Positions 40,606-48,410 of a DNA stretch of 64,000 nucleotides are shown here, piece by piece. The translations under genes were made by a program, and so were the position numbers. Source of the stretch: Amycolatopsis vastitatis (GTDB lineage Bacteria; Actinomycetota; Actinomycetes; Mycobacteriales; Pseudonocardiaceae); contig NZ_NMUL01000021.1 in the NCBI RefSeq assembly GCF_002234595.1, forward strand, positions 288,219-352,218. Reading direction: 5' to 3'. Under the pieces are notes generated by a model. It was given only the letters and a program-made list of their open reading frames with translations. It was not told the DNA's origin and did no database searches. Positions within the stretch are counted from its first letter, which is position 1; each line of letters starts with the position of its first letter.

Positions 40606-41172
40606 ATGGTGCTCGACCGGTTCCTCCTCGCCAGCAAGGGTTTCGAACGCCACCTCCGCACGGTCGCGCCGGACGGCTGGGGCGCGCCGACACCGTGCAC
40701 CGACTGGGACGTCCGGGCGCTGGTCAACCACATGACCCGCGGCAACCTCAACTACGTCGGGCTCCTGCGCGGGGCCACCCGCGAGGAGTTCCTGGCCCAG
40801 CGTGAAGCCGACGCGCTCGGAGACGACCCCGTCGCCGCGTTCACCGGGTCGGTCCAGGCCTGCGCGGACGCTTTCGCCGAGGAAGGCGCGCTCGACCGCG
40901 TCGTCGACTACCCGCTCGGCAAGCTCACCGGACGGCAGGCCCTGGCCTTGCGGACGGCGGACAGCACCGTCCACACCTGGGATCTCGCCCGCGCGCTCGG
41001 GGCCGACGAGACCCTCGACCCGGGCCTGGTCGCGTGGATCGACGAAAGCCACGACGAGATCTTCGCGGGACTGGCACCGGGCCCGAGGTTCTTCGCCGAC
41101 CCGCCGCCGGGCGCGCCCCACGCGACCCGCCAGGACCGGGTGCTCACGCGGTTCGGCCGCGATCCTCGCTGA
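40606..41172 (+). CDS. TIGR03086/maleylpyruvate-isomerase-like (DinB fold) protein
   Basis: A 188-residue protein of the mycothiol-dependent maleylpyruvate isomerase N-terminal superfamily. Family motifs are FERHLRTVAPDGWGAPTPCTDWDVRALVNHMTRGN, with the metal-binding His of NHM, and ALRTADSTVHTWDLARALGADETLDPGL with a second histidine in VHTWD. Most members are metal-binding enzymes of unknown reaction that may use mycothiol, the actinobacterial thiol. The ATG at 40606 is preferred to a GTG 12 codons earlier. It overlaps the convergent Sir2 gene by 29 bases. Confidence 0.87.
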   Translation: MVLDRFLLASKGFERHLRTVAPDGWGAPTPCTDWDVRALVNHMTRGNLNYVGLLRGATREEFLAQREADALGDDPVAAFTGSVQACADAFAEEGALDRVVDYPLGKLTGRQALALRTADSTVHTWDLARALGADETLDPGLVAWIDESHDEIFAGLAPGPRFFADPPPGAPHATRQDRVLTRFGRDPR

Positions 41173-42049
41173 GCCCGCAGCCCAGCCGCGCGGCCAGCTC
41201 GGTCAGCGCCCGCCCCAGCGGCAGGTCGACCCGGAGCGACGCATAGCGGTCGCCGCGGGTCTCGCCTTGGTTGACGATGGCCACCGGCTTGCCCGCGTTC
41301 GCCGCGTGGCGGACGAACCGCAGCCCGGACATCACCGTCAGGGAAGAGCCCAGCACCAGCAACGCGGCGGCGTCGTCGACCAGCCGGTAGCACTGCTCGA
41401 CGCGCGGCCGCGGCACGTTCTCGCCGAAGAACACGACGTCCGGCTTGAGCACGCCTTCGCACGCCTCGCACGGTACCGGCCGGAACCCGCGCACGACGTC
41501 GTCGGGCAGCTCGACGTCGCCGTCCGGGTTGATCCGGCTCGCCGTGCCCTCGAAGCCCGGGTTCGCCGCCCGCAGCCGCCGTTCCAGGTCCGCGCGCGGG
41601 CTGGTGCGGCGGCAGTCCAGGCAGATCACCCGGTCGAGGCTGCCGTGCAGCTCGACCGCGTCCGCGGTGCCCGCCCCCCGGTGCAGGCCGTCGACGTTCT
41701 GCGTGATGACGCCGCCGACGAAACCGCCGTCGCGCAGAGCGGTCACCGCGCGGTGGCCGTCGTTGGGATCGGCTCGGGCGATGGTGCGCCAGCCGAGGTG
41801 GCTGCGCGCCCAGTACCGCTGCCGTCCTGCGGCGCTGGTGACGAACTCGTCGTAGGTCATCGGCGTGTGCCGGCGCAGGCTGCCGGCTTCGCCGCGGTAG
41901 TCGGGGATCCCGGACTCGGTGGACAGCCCGGCGCCGCTGAGCACGGCGACCCGGCCGCGCGCGACGACGCCGGTCAGCTCGTCGAGGCTGGACGTCCGCG
42001 GCAGCGGCGCGTCCGCCGACGTCCAGGAGAGGGTGGGCCGGGTGCGCAC
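41144..42049 (-). CDS. Sir2-family NAD-dependent protein deacetylase
   Basis: A 301-residue sirtuin. NAD-binding motifs are VAVLSGAGLSTESGIPDYRG and ITQNVDGLHRGAG; the catalytic His is in VELHGSLDRVICLDC. Zinc ligands are CLDC and CEAC, separated by a long loop (residues about 155-200). VLGSSLTVMSGLRF and IVNQGETRGD follow. It removes acyl groups from lysines, often on acetyl-CoA synthetase. The GTG start overlaps the stop of the MarR-GNAT gene by one base, giving a regulator/acetyltransferase/deacetylase operon. Confidence 0.94.
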   Translation of the reverse strand: MRTRPTLSWTSADAPLPRTSSLDELTGVVARGRVAVLSGAGLSTESGIPDYRGEAGSLRRHTPMTYDEFVTSAAGRQRYWARSHLGWRTIARADPNDGHRAVTALRDGGFVGGVITQNVDGLHRGAGTADAVELHGSLDRVICLDCRRTSPRADLERRLRAANPGFEGTASRINPDGDVELPDDVVRGFRPVPCEACEGVLKPDVVFFGENVPRPRVEQCYRLVDDAAALLVLGSSLTVMSGLRFVRHAANAGKPVAIVNQGETRGDRYASLRVDLPLGRALTELAARLGCGLSEDRGRTA

Positions 42050-42951
42050 TAGGCCAGGGTACGGGGGCCGGGAAGGATCTTCTCGAACCAGTGATCGGCG
42101 TAGCGCTCGTCGTTGAACGGCGCGACCTCCCGGTACCCGGCCGCGCGGTACAGCCCGATCGCTTCGGCGAGAGCGCGGTTCGTCTCCAGCCGCAGCGTCC
42201 GGACGCCTTTCCCGAGGGCGTACGCCTCCAGTTCGCCCAGCAGCCGCCGCCCGAGCCCCAGGCCGCGTGCTGTCGGCGACACCCACATCCGCTTGACCTC
42301 GGCCGGCGCGTCGTCGCGGAGCTTGCACGCGCCGCACCCCACCGGTTCGCCGCGCAGCGTGGCCACCAGCAGGACCCCGGCGGGCGGCGTCATCTCGGCG
42401 TCGGCCGCGGAGATGCTGAGCCGCGGGTCGAAACCCTCGTCGAACCGCTCGGCCAGCTCGGCGAAGTAGGCCCGCAGGCAGAACCGGGCGTCCGGGTGGC
42501 CGGGCGGACGCGGGGCGACCTCGACCGCCGAAGCCGTCAGGAGCCGCTCGACCTCGGCCATCGCGGCGACGAGCCGGGTGCGCTGCCCGCCGGACAGCGG
42601 GGCGAGGATCGCGGTGGCCGCGTCGTCGGAGAGCCGGTCGAGGGTGGCGCGTTCGGCCAGCCCGGCTTCGGTGAGCCGCGCGGTCCGGACGCGGCCGTCG
42701 CCGTCGCTGGGCTCGACGCGCACCAGGCCGTCCTGCTCCAGCCCGCGCAGCAGCCGGCTCAGGTACCCGGAGTCGAGGCCGAGCCGGGCCCGCAGCTCGC
42801 GGACGTCCCGGCCCGCCTCGCCGATCTCCCACAGCACCCGGGCCTGGCCCAGCGGGCGCGCGCGGGCGAGGAAGGTGTCGTCGAGCGCGCCGATCCGCTG
42901 GGTGACGGTCCGGTTGAAGCGCCGGAGGTCCCGTACCAGGTCCTGGTCCAT
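42049..42951 (-). CDS. Fused MarR regulator-GNAT acetyltransferase
   Basis: A 300-residue two-domain protein. Residues 1-145 are a MarR winged helix (LGQARVLWEIGEAGRDVRELRARLGLDSGYLSRLLRGLEQDGLVRVEPSDGDGRVRTARLTEAG). Residues about 155-300 are a GNAT domain (RGEPVGCGACKLRDDAPAEVKRMWVSPTARGLGLGRRLLGELEAYALGKGVRTLRLETNRALAEAIGLYRAAGYREV). This bifunctional type is well known in actinobacteria, but its substrate is not. A 14-base perfect palindrome lies just upstream of the ATG and overlaps a -10-like TATAGT, implying autoregulation and a leaderless mRNA. It is translationally linked to the Sir2 gene. Confidence 0.93.
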   Translation of the reverse strand: MDQDLVRDLRRFNRTVTQRIGALDDTFLARARPLGQARVLWEIGEAGRDVRELRARLGLDSGYLSRLLRGLEQDGLVRVEPSDGDGRVRTARLTEAGLAERATLDRLSDDAATAILAPLSGGQRTRLVAAMAEVERLLTASAVEVAPRPPGHPDARFCLRAYFAELAERFDEGFDPRLSISAADAEMTPPAGVLLVATLRGEPVGCGACKLRDDAPAEVKRMWVSPTARGLGLGRRLLGELEAYALGKGVRTLRLETNRALAEAIGLYRAAGYREVAPFNDERYADHWFEKILPGPRTLA

Positions 42952-42954
42952 TAC

Positions 42955-42968
42955 CTGACTATAGTCAG
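42955..42968. promoter_or_regulatory. MarR operator palindrome
   Basis: CTGACTATAGTCAG is a perfect 14-base palindrome three bases before the MarR-GNAT start. TATAGT, a likely -10 on the minus strand, is inside it, six bases from the ATG. Confidence 0.75.
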
Positions 42969-43108
42969 AGAATTCTGTCCGCGAACCGAGACAGTCTCAC
43001 TCACTCGTGACAGTCTGCGTTGGCCATGTCACATTCGGCTTCCGCGGGCCCGGCGTTCTGCGGTAGACCGGAAGTTCTGCCGCAGAGCGGGCGGACTGGG
43101 AAACGGCG

Positions 43109-43390
43109 ATGGTCGACGAACCGGAGCACGAACACGGCGCGAGCTCGGTGACGAACGAGCTGCCGGGGACCGTGGCCGGTTCCGTGGTCCAGGCGGGCAT
43201 GATCCGGCAGGTCGTCGTCTCCGGTGCGGCGGGAAGCGCTGCCGGTACTGGTGTTCTTCGCGGCAGCTGCCATTTTCGGCTTCGGCCACAAGCCCTCCGC
43301 GAACGAGAGCCTCAACGCCCAGGCGACGCACATCGCCTCTCCGGTCGAATGCCGGCCGGATTACTGGAACCCGAGAAGAAAGCGGCCTAG
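43109..43390 (+). pseudogene. Amyloid-motif protein with N-terminal VVQA motif, apparently frameshifted
   Basis: The first 40 codons read as a coding frame with high GC3: acidic start MVDEPEHEHG, then SVTNELPGTVAGSVVQAGMI. This is the recurrent GxVxGxVVQAxxI motif found at the ends of NLR-type and Bell-type proteins in actinobacteria. Around 43205-43225 coding character moves one frame forward, where EALPVLVFFAAAAIFGFGHK gives a transmembrane helix followed by a polar tail. The ancestral protein was probably motif plus membrane helix. In this assembly the frames are not joined, so I call it a frameshifted gene. A sequencing error or programmed shift cannot be excluded. It lies 155 bases upstream of the motif-sharing gene. 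Confidence 0.5.
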
Positions 43391-43545
43391 CCAAAAAGCA
43401 CAATCGCGCCGGCTGCCACGTCGGGCGGCGGCGGGACAGCGACAGGTGCCTGTCCCACCGCCAGGACACCGCGAGGGCCTTGTGCGGCAGGCGGGTGCCC
43501 GTATGCTCGGTCGGGGAGTTCCCGGTGGGCTGTGGAGGGGTTGCC

Positions 43546-43893
43546 GTGCCTGAACCTGTTCTGGTGTCCGTGGCCGCGGCGGTCGCGGGGAAAGCCGTGG
43601 TGGGGCTGTACCACCTGATCAAAGCCAAGTTCGCCGACGACCCCGACGCGACAGCAGTGCTCGAAGCCGCGGAAGGGGCCGCTCAGGACTCGCCGGAGGT
43701 GCGCGAGCTCGCCGAGACCCTGGAGGCCAAGCAGGCGGCGGATCCGGAGTTCGGCGAGCAGGTGCGGGCCGAGTGGGAACGCGCGGCCGTCGGGCAGCAC
43801 GCCGAGACCGGCGGCGTCACCAACCAGATCTCCGGCCATGTCGGCGGGATCGTCGTGCAGGCGCGCGACATCGAGGGCGGCATCACCTTCTGA
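43546..43893 (+). CDS. Bell/HeLo-like helical protein with C-terminal amyloid-signalling-like motif
   Basis: A 115-residue protein. The N-terminus EPVLVSVAAAVAGKAVVGLYHLIKAKF is a hydrophobic helix with a glycine, followed by acidic helices to about residue 88. The last 25 residues are GVTNQISGHVGG-IVVQARDI-EGGITF. This fits small bacterial executors in which a helical Bell domain, analogous to fungal HeLo/HELL membrane-toxic domains, is followed by a short amyloid motif that lets an NLR sensor trigger it. Assignment is by pattern only. GTG 43546 has GGAGG seven bases upstream. Its 3' end overlaps the convergent DUF3800-like gene by 11 bases. No NLR partner is in the window. Confidence 0.72.
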   Translation: MPEPVLVSVAAAVAGKAVVGLYHLIKAKFADDPDATAVLEAAEGAAQDSPEVRELAETLEAKQAADPEFGEQVRAEWERAAVGQHAETGGVTNQISGHVGGIVVQARDIEGGITF

Positions 43894-44812
43894 GGCGGGG
43901 TGCCGGCCCGTCCCAGACCGAGTCTGTGTCCACAAAGGACTCCAGCAGGGTGGTCAGGCGGGCGTCGCCGCGGCCGTTCAGCTCGTCGGAGGCGATCCTG
44001 CGGGCCACGCCGGCGAGGAAGTCGGCGATCTGCACGCGGGCGTCGGACCGGGAGTCGACGAAACGCACACCCGCCAGCCGGTGGCCGAGGGTCGCTTTGA
44101 GCTGGAGCACGCGCTCGGCGGTGAGGGCGAGCTGCTCGTCGTGCACCAGGGCGACCGGGGTGCCGTCCGCGCTCCAGTGCCGGACCGTGTGGATCACCGC
44201 CGGCACCAGCGGATCCAGCACGGGCACCAGGCCCGGGTCGCTCGCCAGCCGGGCCCGGTAGGCGGCCACGCGATCCTCCCCGCCGCGGAACCGGCCGACG
44301 ATCTCACCGGCTTCGCCGGGGACCCGGGCGAGCTCGCCGGCCAGCGCGAAGAACTCCCGCGGCGACGTCGTCACGCCGCGCCGGGGGTTCAGGCGCAGCA
44401 CGCTGGTGAACGCGGTCAGGAAGAACTCCCAGCGGGCGGCGCCGAACGCGGCCGGACCCGCGCGGTGGAGAGTGCGGGCCGACGCCTCCGTGCCGTCTTC
44501 GGCCAGCAGCGTCACGGCGGCCCGTACGGCGAAGAACGTCTTGTCGGTCAGGTGCACGTGCCCGCGCCCGGCGAGCGGGCCGCCGGGGTCGAGCAGCCAC
44601 TCGAGGACCGCGCGGTGCTTGGCGCGGAGCAGGTGGTTGGCCTTGTACTCCTCCGCGGGCGAGCCGATACGCTCGCGGATCTCGCGCACGCAGGCGGCCG
44701 CCGCGGACGGCGGCATCCGCACGCCGGCGTGGGCGAAGACGTCCGTTTCGCCGCCGAGCAGGTTCTCGCCCTCCGAGCCCGACTCGTCGCAGGCGATCTC
44801 GACCGGGCTCAC
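43883..44812 (-). CDS. DUF3800-like protein
   Basis: A 309-residue soluble protein with features of DUF3800, an RNase-H-fold-like family: the acidic start VEIACDESGSEGEN and the late VRFVDSRSDARVQIADFLAGVARRI, which match the family's DESG and D-S-xxxxxQxADxxAG motifs. A central helical part (ARWEFFLTAFTSVLRL) separates them. The family function is unknown, though it is often found near defence or mobile genes. GTG 44812 is chosen because the acidic motif follows at once. The upstream frame to 44983 overlaps the next gene and looks non-coding. Its stop overlaps the Bell-like gene tail-to-tail. Confidence 0.75.
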   Translation of the reverse strand: MSPVEIACDESGSEGENLLGGETDVFAHAGVRMPPSAAAACVREIRERIGSPAEEYKANHLLRAKHRAVLEWLLDPGGPLAGRGHVHLTDKTFFAVRAAVTLLAEDGTEASARTLHRAGPAAFGAARWEFFLTAFTSVLRLNPRRGVTTSPREFFALAGELARVPGEAGEIVGRFRGGEDRVAAYRARLASDPGLVPVLDPLVPAVIHTVRHWSADGTPVALVHDEQLALTAERVLQLKATLGHRLAGVRFVDSRSDARVQIADFLAGVARRIASDELNGRGDARLTTLLESFVDTDSVWDGPAPRLRR

Positions 44813-44852
44813 ACCCCCGATCGTGCCAGACCGGGCAGGCGACGGCGAGCGT

Positions 44853-45314
44853 TTACCGGCGGCGGCCCAGCGGGCGCCCGTCCGCGGTGAACCGGCAGAG
44901 CAGGGAAAAGGCCTGCGGGGACGGCCCGTGGTCCCGAAGGTACCGCAGCCGCGCCAGTGCCTGCTCGACGCCGGGGCGGCCACCGTCCGGCACCCACCAC
45001 AAGGCCGTCGACGGCTGCGGGGTCCGCGCGAACCACTCGCGCCGGCGCAGCAGGGCCCGCCCGTGCGCGCTGCGGTAGACGAACTCGTGCAGGCTGCGGT
45101 AGTCGCGCCACACCGAGACGTTGACGACCAGCCCGGCGCCGCCGTCCGAGGCGACGATCGCGTGCCCGGATCCGGCGTCCAGCCGCCAGACGAACCCGGG
45201 TGCGGCTTCGGCGAGCCGCGCGACGGCGTCGAAGGCGTTCGCGAACCCGGACATGACCGGGTCGTCCAGCGGCGCCCGCGGCACCGCGACGTTCACCTGG
45301 GCGAGCTCGGCCAC
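44853..45314 (-). CDS. DUF3291 protein
   Basis: A 153-residue protein of the DUF3291 family, related to ABM-type dimeric alpha/beta barrels. Signature segments: AELAQVNVAVPRAPLDDPVMSGFANAFDAVARLAEAAPGFVWRL at the start, NVSVWRDYRSLHEFVYRSAHGRALLRRREWF in the middle, and LWWVPDGGRPGVEQALARLRYLRDHGPSPQAFSL near the end. Members are found with monooxygenase- or antibiotic-related genes, but the reaction is unknown. GTG 45314 starts directly at the family N-terminus. It is divergent from an esterase gene. Confidence 0.86.
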   Translation of the reverse strand: MAELAQVNVAVPRAPLDDPVMSGFANAFDAVARLAEAAPGFVWRLDAGSGHAIVASDGGAGLVVNVSVWRDYRSLHEFVYRSAHGRALLRRREWFARTPQPSTALWWVPDGGRPGVEQALARLRYLRDHGPSPQAFSLLCRFTADGRPLGRRR

Positions 45315-45351
45315 GCCGCCAGCGTAGGCCGGACCGTGGTTGACTGGCCGG

Positions 45352-46374
45352 ATGCTGCCCTGGGACGGCGAACTCGCCGGCCGGCTCGACCGGCACACCG
45401 TGAACTCCGCGCTGCTGCGCGACAATCCGCTCGGCGACCCGCACGAGCGGCCGCTGTGGGTGTACGTCCCGCCCGGTTACGACGACGGCGACGAGCGGTA
45501 CCCGGCGGTGTACGTCATCCAGGGCTACACCGGGCACCTGACGATGTGGGCCAACCGCACGCCGTTCCGGCAGCCGTTCGTGGAGACGGCCGACGCCGTC
45601 TTCGCCGATGGCGCACCGGGTTGCGTCGTGGTCTACGTCGACGCGTGGACCGCGTACGGCGGCTCGCAGTTCGTCGATTCGCCGGGCACCGGCCGCTACC
45701 ACTCCTACCTGTGCGACGAGATCGTGCCGTGGGTCGACGAGCACTACCGGACCCTCCCGGACCGCGAATCCCGCGCGATCGCCGGGAAGTCGTCGGGCGG
45801 GTTCGGCGCGATGATCACGCCGATGCTGCGGCCGGACTTGTTCGGCGCGCTGGCGACGCACGCGGGAGACTCGCTGTACGAGCTGTGCTACGTCCCCGAC
45901 TTCGGCAAGGCGGTCCGCGCGCTGCGCGACTACGACCAGGACATCCAGGCGTGGTGGGCGGACTTCCGCTCGCGTCCGGCGTTCACGAAACCCGAGGATT
46001 CGACGCTGCTGATGATGCTCGGCGTCTCGGCGTGCTTTTCGGCACGGGAGGACGGGACGCCGGAGCTGCCGTTCGACCCGCTGACCGGCGCGCTGCGGCC
46101 GGAGCAGTGGCAGCGCTGGCTGGACTGGGACCCGGTCCGGATGGTGGCGGGCCACGCCGAGGCGGTCCGGTCGCTGCGCGCGGTGTGGATCGACGCGGGC
46201 ACCAGCGACGAGTGGTTCCTCGACCTCGGCGCGGAGGCCTTCCGCGCGGAAGCGGTGCGGGCGGGCCTGCCGGAGGACCGGATCCACTTCGAGCTGTTCG
46301 ACGCCGGCCACGGCGGGATCGACTACCGCTACCCGCTTTCGCTGGCCTGGCTGGCGGAGCGGCTGGCCCGCTGA
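45352..46374 (+). CDS. Esterase D/enterochelin-esterase-type hydrolase
   Basis: A 340-residue alpha/beta hydrolase of the putative esterase (PF00756) type. The strand LWVYVPPGYDDGDERYPAVYVIQGYTGHLTMW opens the fold. The nucleophile elbow is AIAGKSSGGFGAM near residue 147; the acid is likely the Asp of WIDAGTSDEWF, and the His is in LFDAGHGGIDYRY. Lack of a signal peptide suggests cytoplasmic action on ester or siderophore substrates. ATG 45352 is preferred to a TTG four codons earlier. A double palindrome follows the gene. Confidence 0.88.
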   Translation: MLPWDGELAGRLDRHTVNSALLRDNPLGDPHERPLWVYVPPGYDDGDERYPAVYVIQGYTGHLTMWANRTPFRQPFVETADAVFADGAPGCVVVYVDAWTAYGGSQFVDSPGTGRYHSYLCDEIVPWVDEHYRTLPDRESRAIAGKSSGGFGAMITPMLRPDLFGALATHAGDSLYELCYVPDFGKAVRALRDYDQDIQAWWADFRSRPAFTKPEDSTLLMMLGVSACFSAREDGTPELPFDPLTGALRPEQWQRWLDWDPVRMVAGHAEAVRSLRAVWIDAGTSDEWFLDLGAEAFRAEAVRAGLPEDRIHFELFDAGHGGIDYRYPLSLAWLAERLAR

Positions 46375-46393
46375 GCACGCGGGGCCACGGGGT

Positions 46394-46448
46394 CCGAGGT
46401 CATGAACGAGTCGTTCATGACCTCGGGCGGGGTGAACGAGTCGTTCAC
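46394..46448. repeat. Two adjacent palindromes of the ATGAACGA family
   Basis: The first is a 33-base palindrome (46394-46426) with arms CCGAGGTCATGAACGA around one base. The second is GTGAACGAGTCGTTCAC (46432-46448). Both carry the core tGAACGAgTCGTTCa also present in the elements at 20706 and 57022. It probably terminates the esterase gene. Confidence 0.75.
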
Positions 46449-46480
46449 GACGCCGGAGGTGCTTCGCTAGGCTCGGCCGG

Positions 46481-47380
46481 GTGGTGACCGAGACCGATCT
46501 GGCCCTGCCCGGCGGGCGCACCCTGCACGTCTACGACACCGGCGGCTCCGCCCGGCTCACGGTCTTCTGGCACCACGGCACGCCCAACACCGGTGCCCCG
46601 CCCGGGCCGTTGCTGCCGCTCGCCCGGGAGCTCGGCGTGCGCTGGGTGTCGTTCGACCGGCCGGGCTACCGGACCTCCACACCGGTGCCGGGGCGGACCG
46701 TCGGGAACGCCGCCGAGTGCGTGAGCGCGGTCGCCGACGCGCTCGGCATCGGCGAGTTCGCCCTCATGGGGCACTCCGGCGGCAGCTCGCACGCCCTCGC
46801 CTGCGCCGCCCGGCTGCCAGAGCGGGTCGTCGCCGTCGCCGCCCTCGCCGCGGTCGCGCCGTTCGACGCCGAGGGACTCGACTGGTTCGGCGGCATGGCC
46901 GCCGCGAGCGCCGCTTCGCTGCGCGCGGCCACCGAAGGCCGGGCGGCGAAGGAGAAGTACGAAGCCGCCGCCGAGTTCGATCCCGATGTCTTCACCGCCG
47001 CCGACTTCGCCGCGCTGAAGGGGTCATGGTCGTGGCTGGACGAGGTCGTCCGCGCGGCGCTCGCGGGCGGGCCCGGCGGCCTGATCGACGACGACCTCGC
47101 CTACGTCACGCCCTGGGGTGCCGACCCCGCGCGGATCGGCGCGCCCGTCCTGCTGGTCCACGGCGAGCAGGACCGGATGATCCCCGCCTCGCACAGCGCT
47201 TGGCTCGCCCGGCGGTGCCCGGACGCCGAGTACCGGCCCACGCCCGGCGACGGGCACCTGTCCGTGCTGAGCCACGCCGCCGGCGCCCTCACCTGGCTCG
47301 CCGGTCACAGCAGGGCGAGCGATGCGACGACCGGCCCGGGGCCCGTCACCTCCACGACTCCGGCGTCCCGGCCGATGTGA
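46481..47380 (+). CDS. Alpha/beta hydrolase
   Basis: A 299-residue alpha/beta-hydrolase fold enzyme. The oxyanion segment is FWHHGTPNTG, the nucleophile elbow is LMGHSGGSSHALACAA near residue 98, the acid is in VHGEQDRMIPASHS, and the His is in PGDGHLSVLSH. It resembles small-molecule hydrolases such as haloalkane or proline-iminopeptidase-like enzymes, but specificity is not visible. GTG start; no SD is obvious. The 3' 25 codons are Thr/Pro-rich and unusual for the family, so the last part may be a poorly conserved extension. Confidence 0.88.
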   Translation: MVTETDLALPGGRTLHVYDTGGSARLTVFWHHGTPNTGAPPGPLLPLARELGVRWVSFDRPGYRTSTPVPGRTVGNAAECVSAVADALGIGEFALMGHSGGSSHALACAARLPERVVAVAALAAVAPFDAEGLDWFGGMAAASAASLRAATEGRAAKEKYEAAAEFDPDVFTAADFAALKGSWSWLDEVVRAALAGGPGGLIDDDLAYVTPWGADPARIGAPVLLVHGEQDRMIPASHSAWLARRCPDAEYRPTPGDGHLSVLSHAAGALTWLAGHSRASDATTGPGPVTSTTPASRPM

Positions 47381-47465
47381 CAGCCACCGAAGTGACGCCG
47401 GTCACGGCCGGGCGACGGCATTCGTCCCCTCCCACCGGGCGCCGCGCCCATGATCGGCTGGGCCG

Positions 47466-47975
47466 ATGATCGTGCTGCGCATCATCGGGACCGTGCTGTG
47501 GTTCGCCGTGCCGGCCGGGCTGCTCACCTACGCCATCCACGACCTGGTCGTGCGGGACGCGCCGACCTACTCGGTCGAAGGCACGGTCTCCGACCACTGG
47601 CAGACGCACTCGTCGTCCTCCGGGCCGGATCCGACCACCACCACGACCTACTTCGTCACCATCCGCGCCTCGGACGGGCGGGACCTCGAACTCCACGACT
47701 TCCGGCAGGAACTCGACACCGCACCGGGCACCCCGGTGGTGGCCGCGGTTTCGCGGGTGACCGGCGAGGTCGTCCAGCTCCGCCGGAGCGGCACCCCGAT
47801 CGACCTGCGGCCGCCGATCGGCGACGACGTGACGATGATCGTGTTCGGCGGCCTCGGCCTGTTCATCGCCCTCGTGCGCGAGACCGCGCTCGAAAGCGTC
47901 CATTGGACGGGGTTCGTCCTCGGCGCGCTCTCCGCGGGCGGCGGCGTGTACTTCGCGCTGCGCCTGGCCGGGTGA
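47466..47975 (+). CDS. DUF3592-like membrane protein
   Basis: A 169-residue protein with an N-terminal transmembrane helix (residues 4-24), an extracytoplasmic beta-rich domain, and two C-terminal helices (about 122-140 and 149-167). VEGTVSDHWQ ... TTTTTYFVTIRASDGRDLELHDFRQELDTAPGTPVVAAVSRVTGEVVQL is the pattern of DUF3592-type domains, in which a membrane-proximal beta sandwich sits between helices. The function is unknown. It starts 85 bases after the hydrolase and faces the convergent DUF6292-like gene. Confidence 0.75.
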   Translation: MIVLRIIGTVLWFAVPAGLLTYAIHDLVVRDAPTYSVEGTVSDHWQTHSSSSGPDPTTTTTYFVTIRASDGRDLELHDFRQELDTAPGTPVVAAVSRVTGEVVQLRRSGTPIDLRPPIGDDVTMIVFGGLGLFIALVRETALESVHWTGFVLGALSAGGGVYFALRLAG

Positions 47976-47990
47976 GCCGGAACCGCGTCG

Positions 47991-48410
47991 TCAGCGAGCC
48001 GGCAGCAGCGGCAGGAGCTCCTGGTGGCGCCCGGCGCGGCGCAGCACGGGCGAACCCGGCCCGTCCGGCACCCGGGCACCGGCCCGCAGCGCGCCCAGGA
48101 ACCGCACGATGACCTGCGGCTCCGGCAGGATGTCCGCCCCGCCGAGGTAGGCCAGCACGATCATCTCCTCCCCGCACGCCGCCTCGACCGCGACCGCCCA
48201 CCCGTGCACCTCGTCCCACAGCAGCGCCACGTCGCGGTCGGGGAACCGGCGCAGCCGCCAGTCCACCGCCAGGTAGGCCGACACCGGGACGTCGACGTCC
48301 ACCGTGCAGGACTCGAGGCCGAGGCCGAGTGCCCTGGCCACCTCGCCCAGGTACGCGCGCAGGCCGCGCTGGAACCAGAACTCGAGATCGGTGTCGATCA
48401 GGCCGGACAC
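47991..48410 (-). CDS. DUF6292-like protein, copy 2
   Basis: A 139-residue paralog of the gene at 5014-5463, with the same order of blocks: GLRAYLGEVARALG, VDVDVPVSAYLAVDWRLRRFPDRDVALLWDEVHGWAVAVEAACGEEMIVLAYLGGADILPEP, and QVIVRFLGAL. GTG 48410 has GAAAGGA eight bases upstream and gives an N-terminus that aligns with copy 1. The last 25 residues differ between the copies. It is monocistronic. The function is unknown; two diverged copies 43 kb apart suggest distinct roles. Confidence 0.75.
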   Translation of the reverse strand: MSGLIDTDLEFWFQRGLRAYLGEVARALGLGLESCTVDVDVPVSAYLAVDWRLRRFPDRDVALLWDEVHGWAVAVEAACGEEMIVLAYLGGADILPEPQVIVRFLGALRAGARVPDGPGSPVLRRAGRHQELLPLLPAR

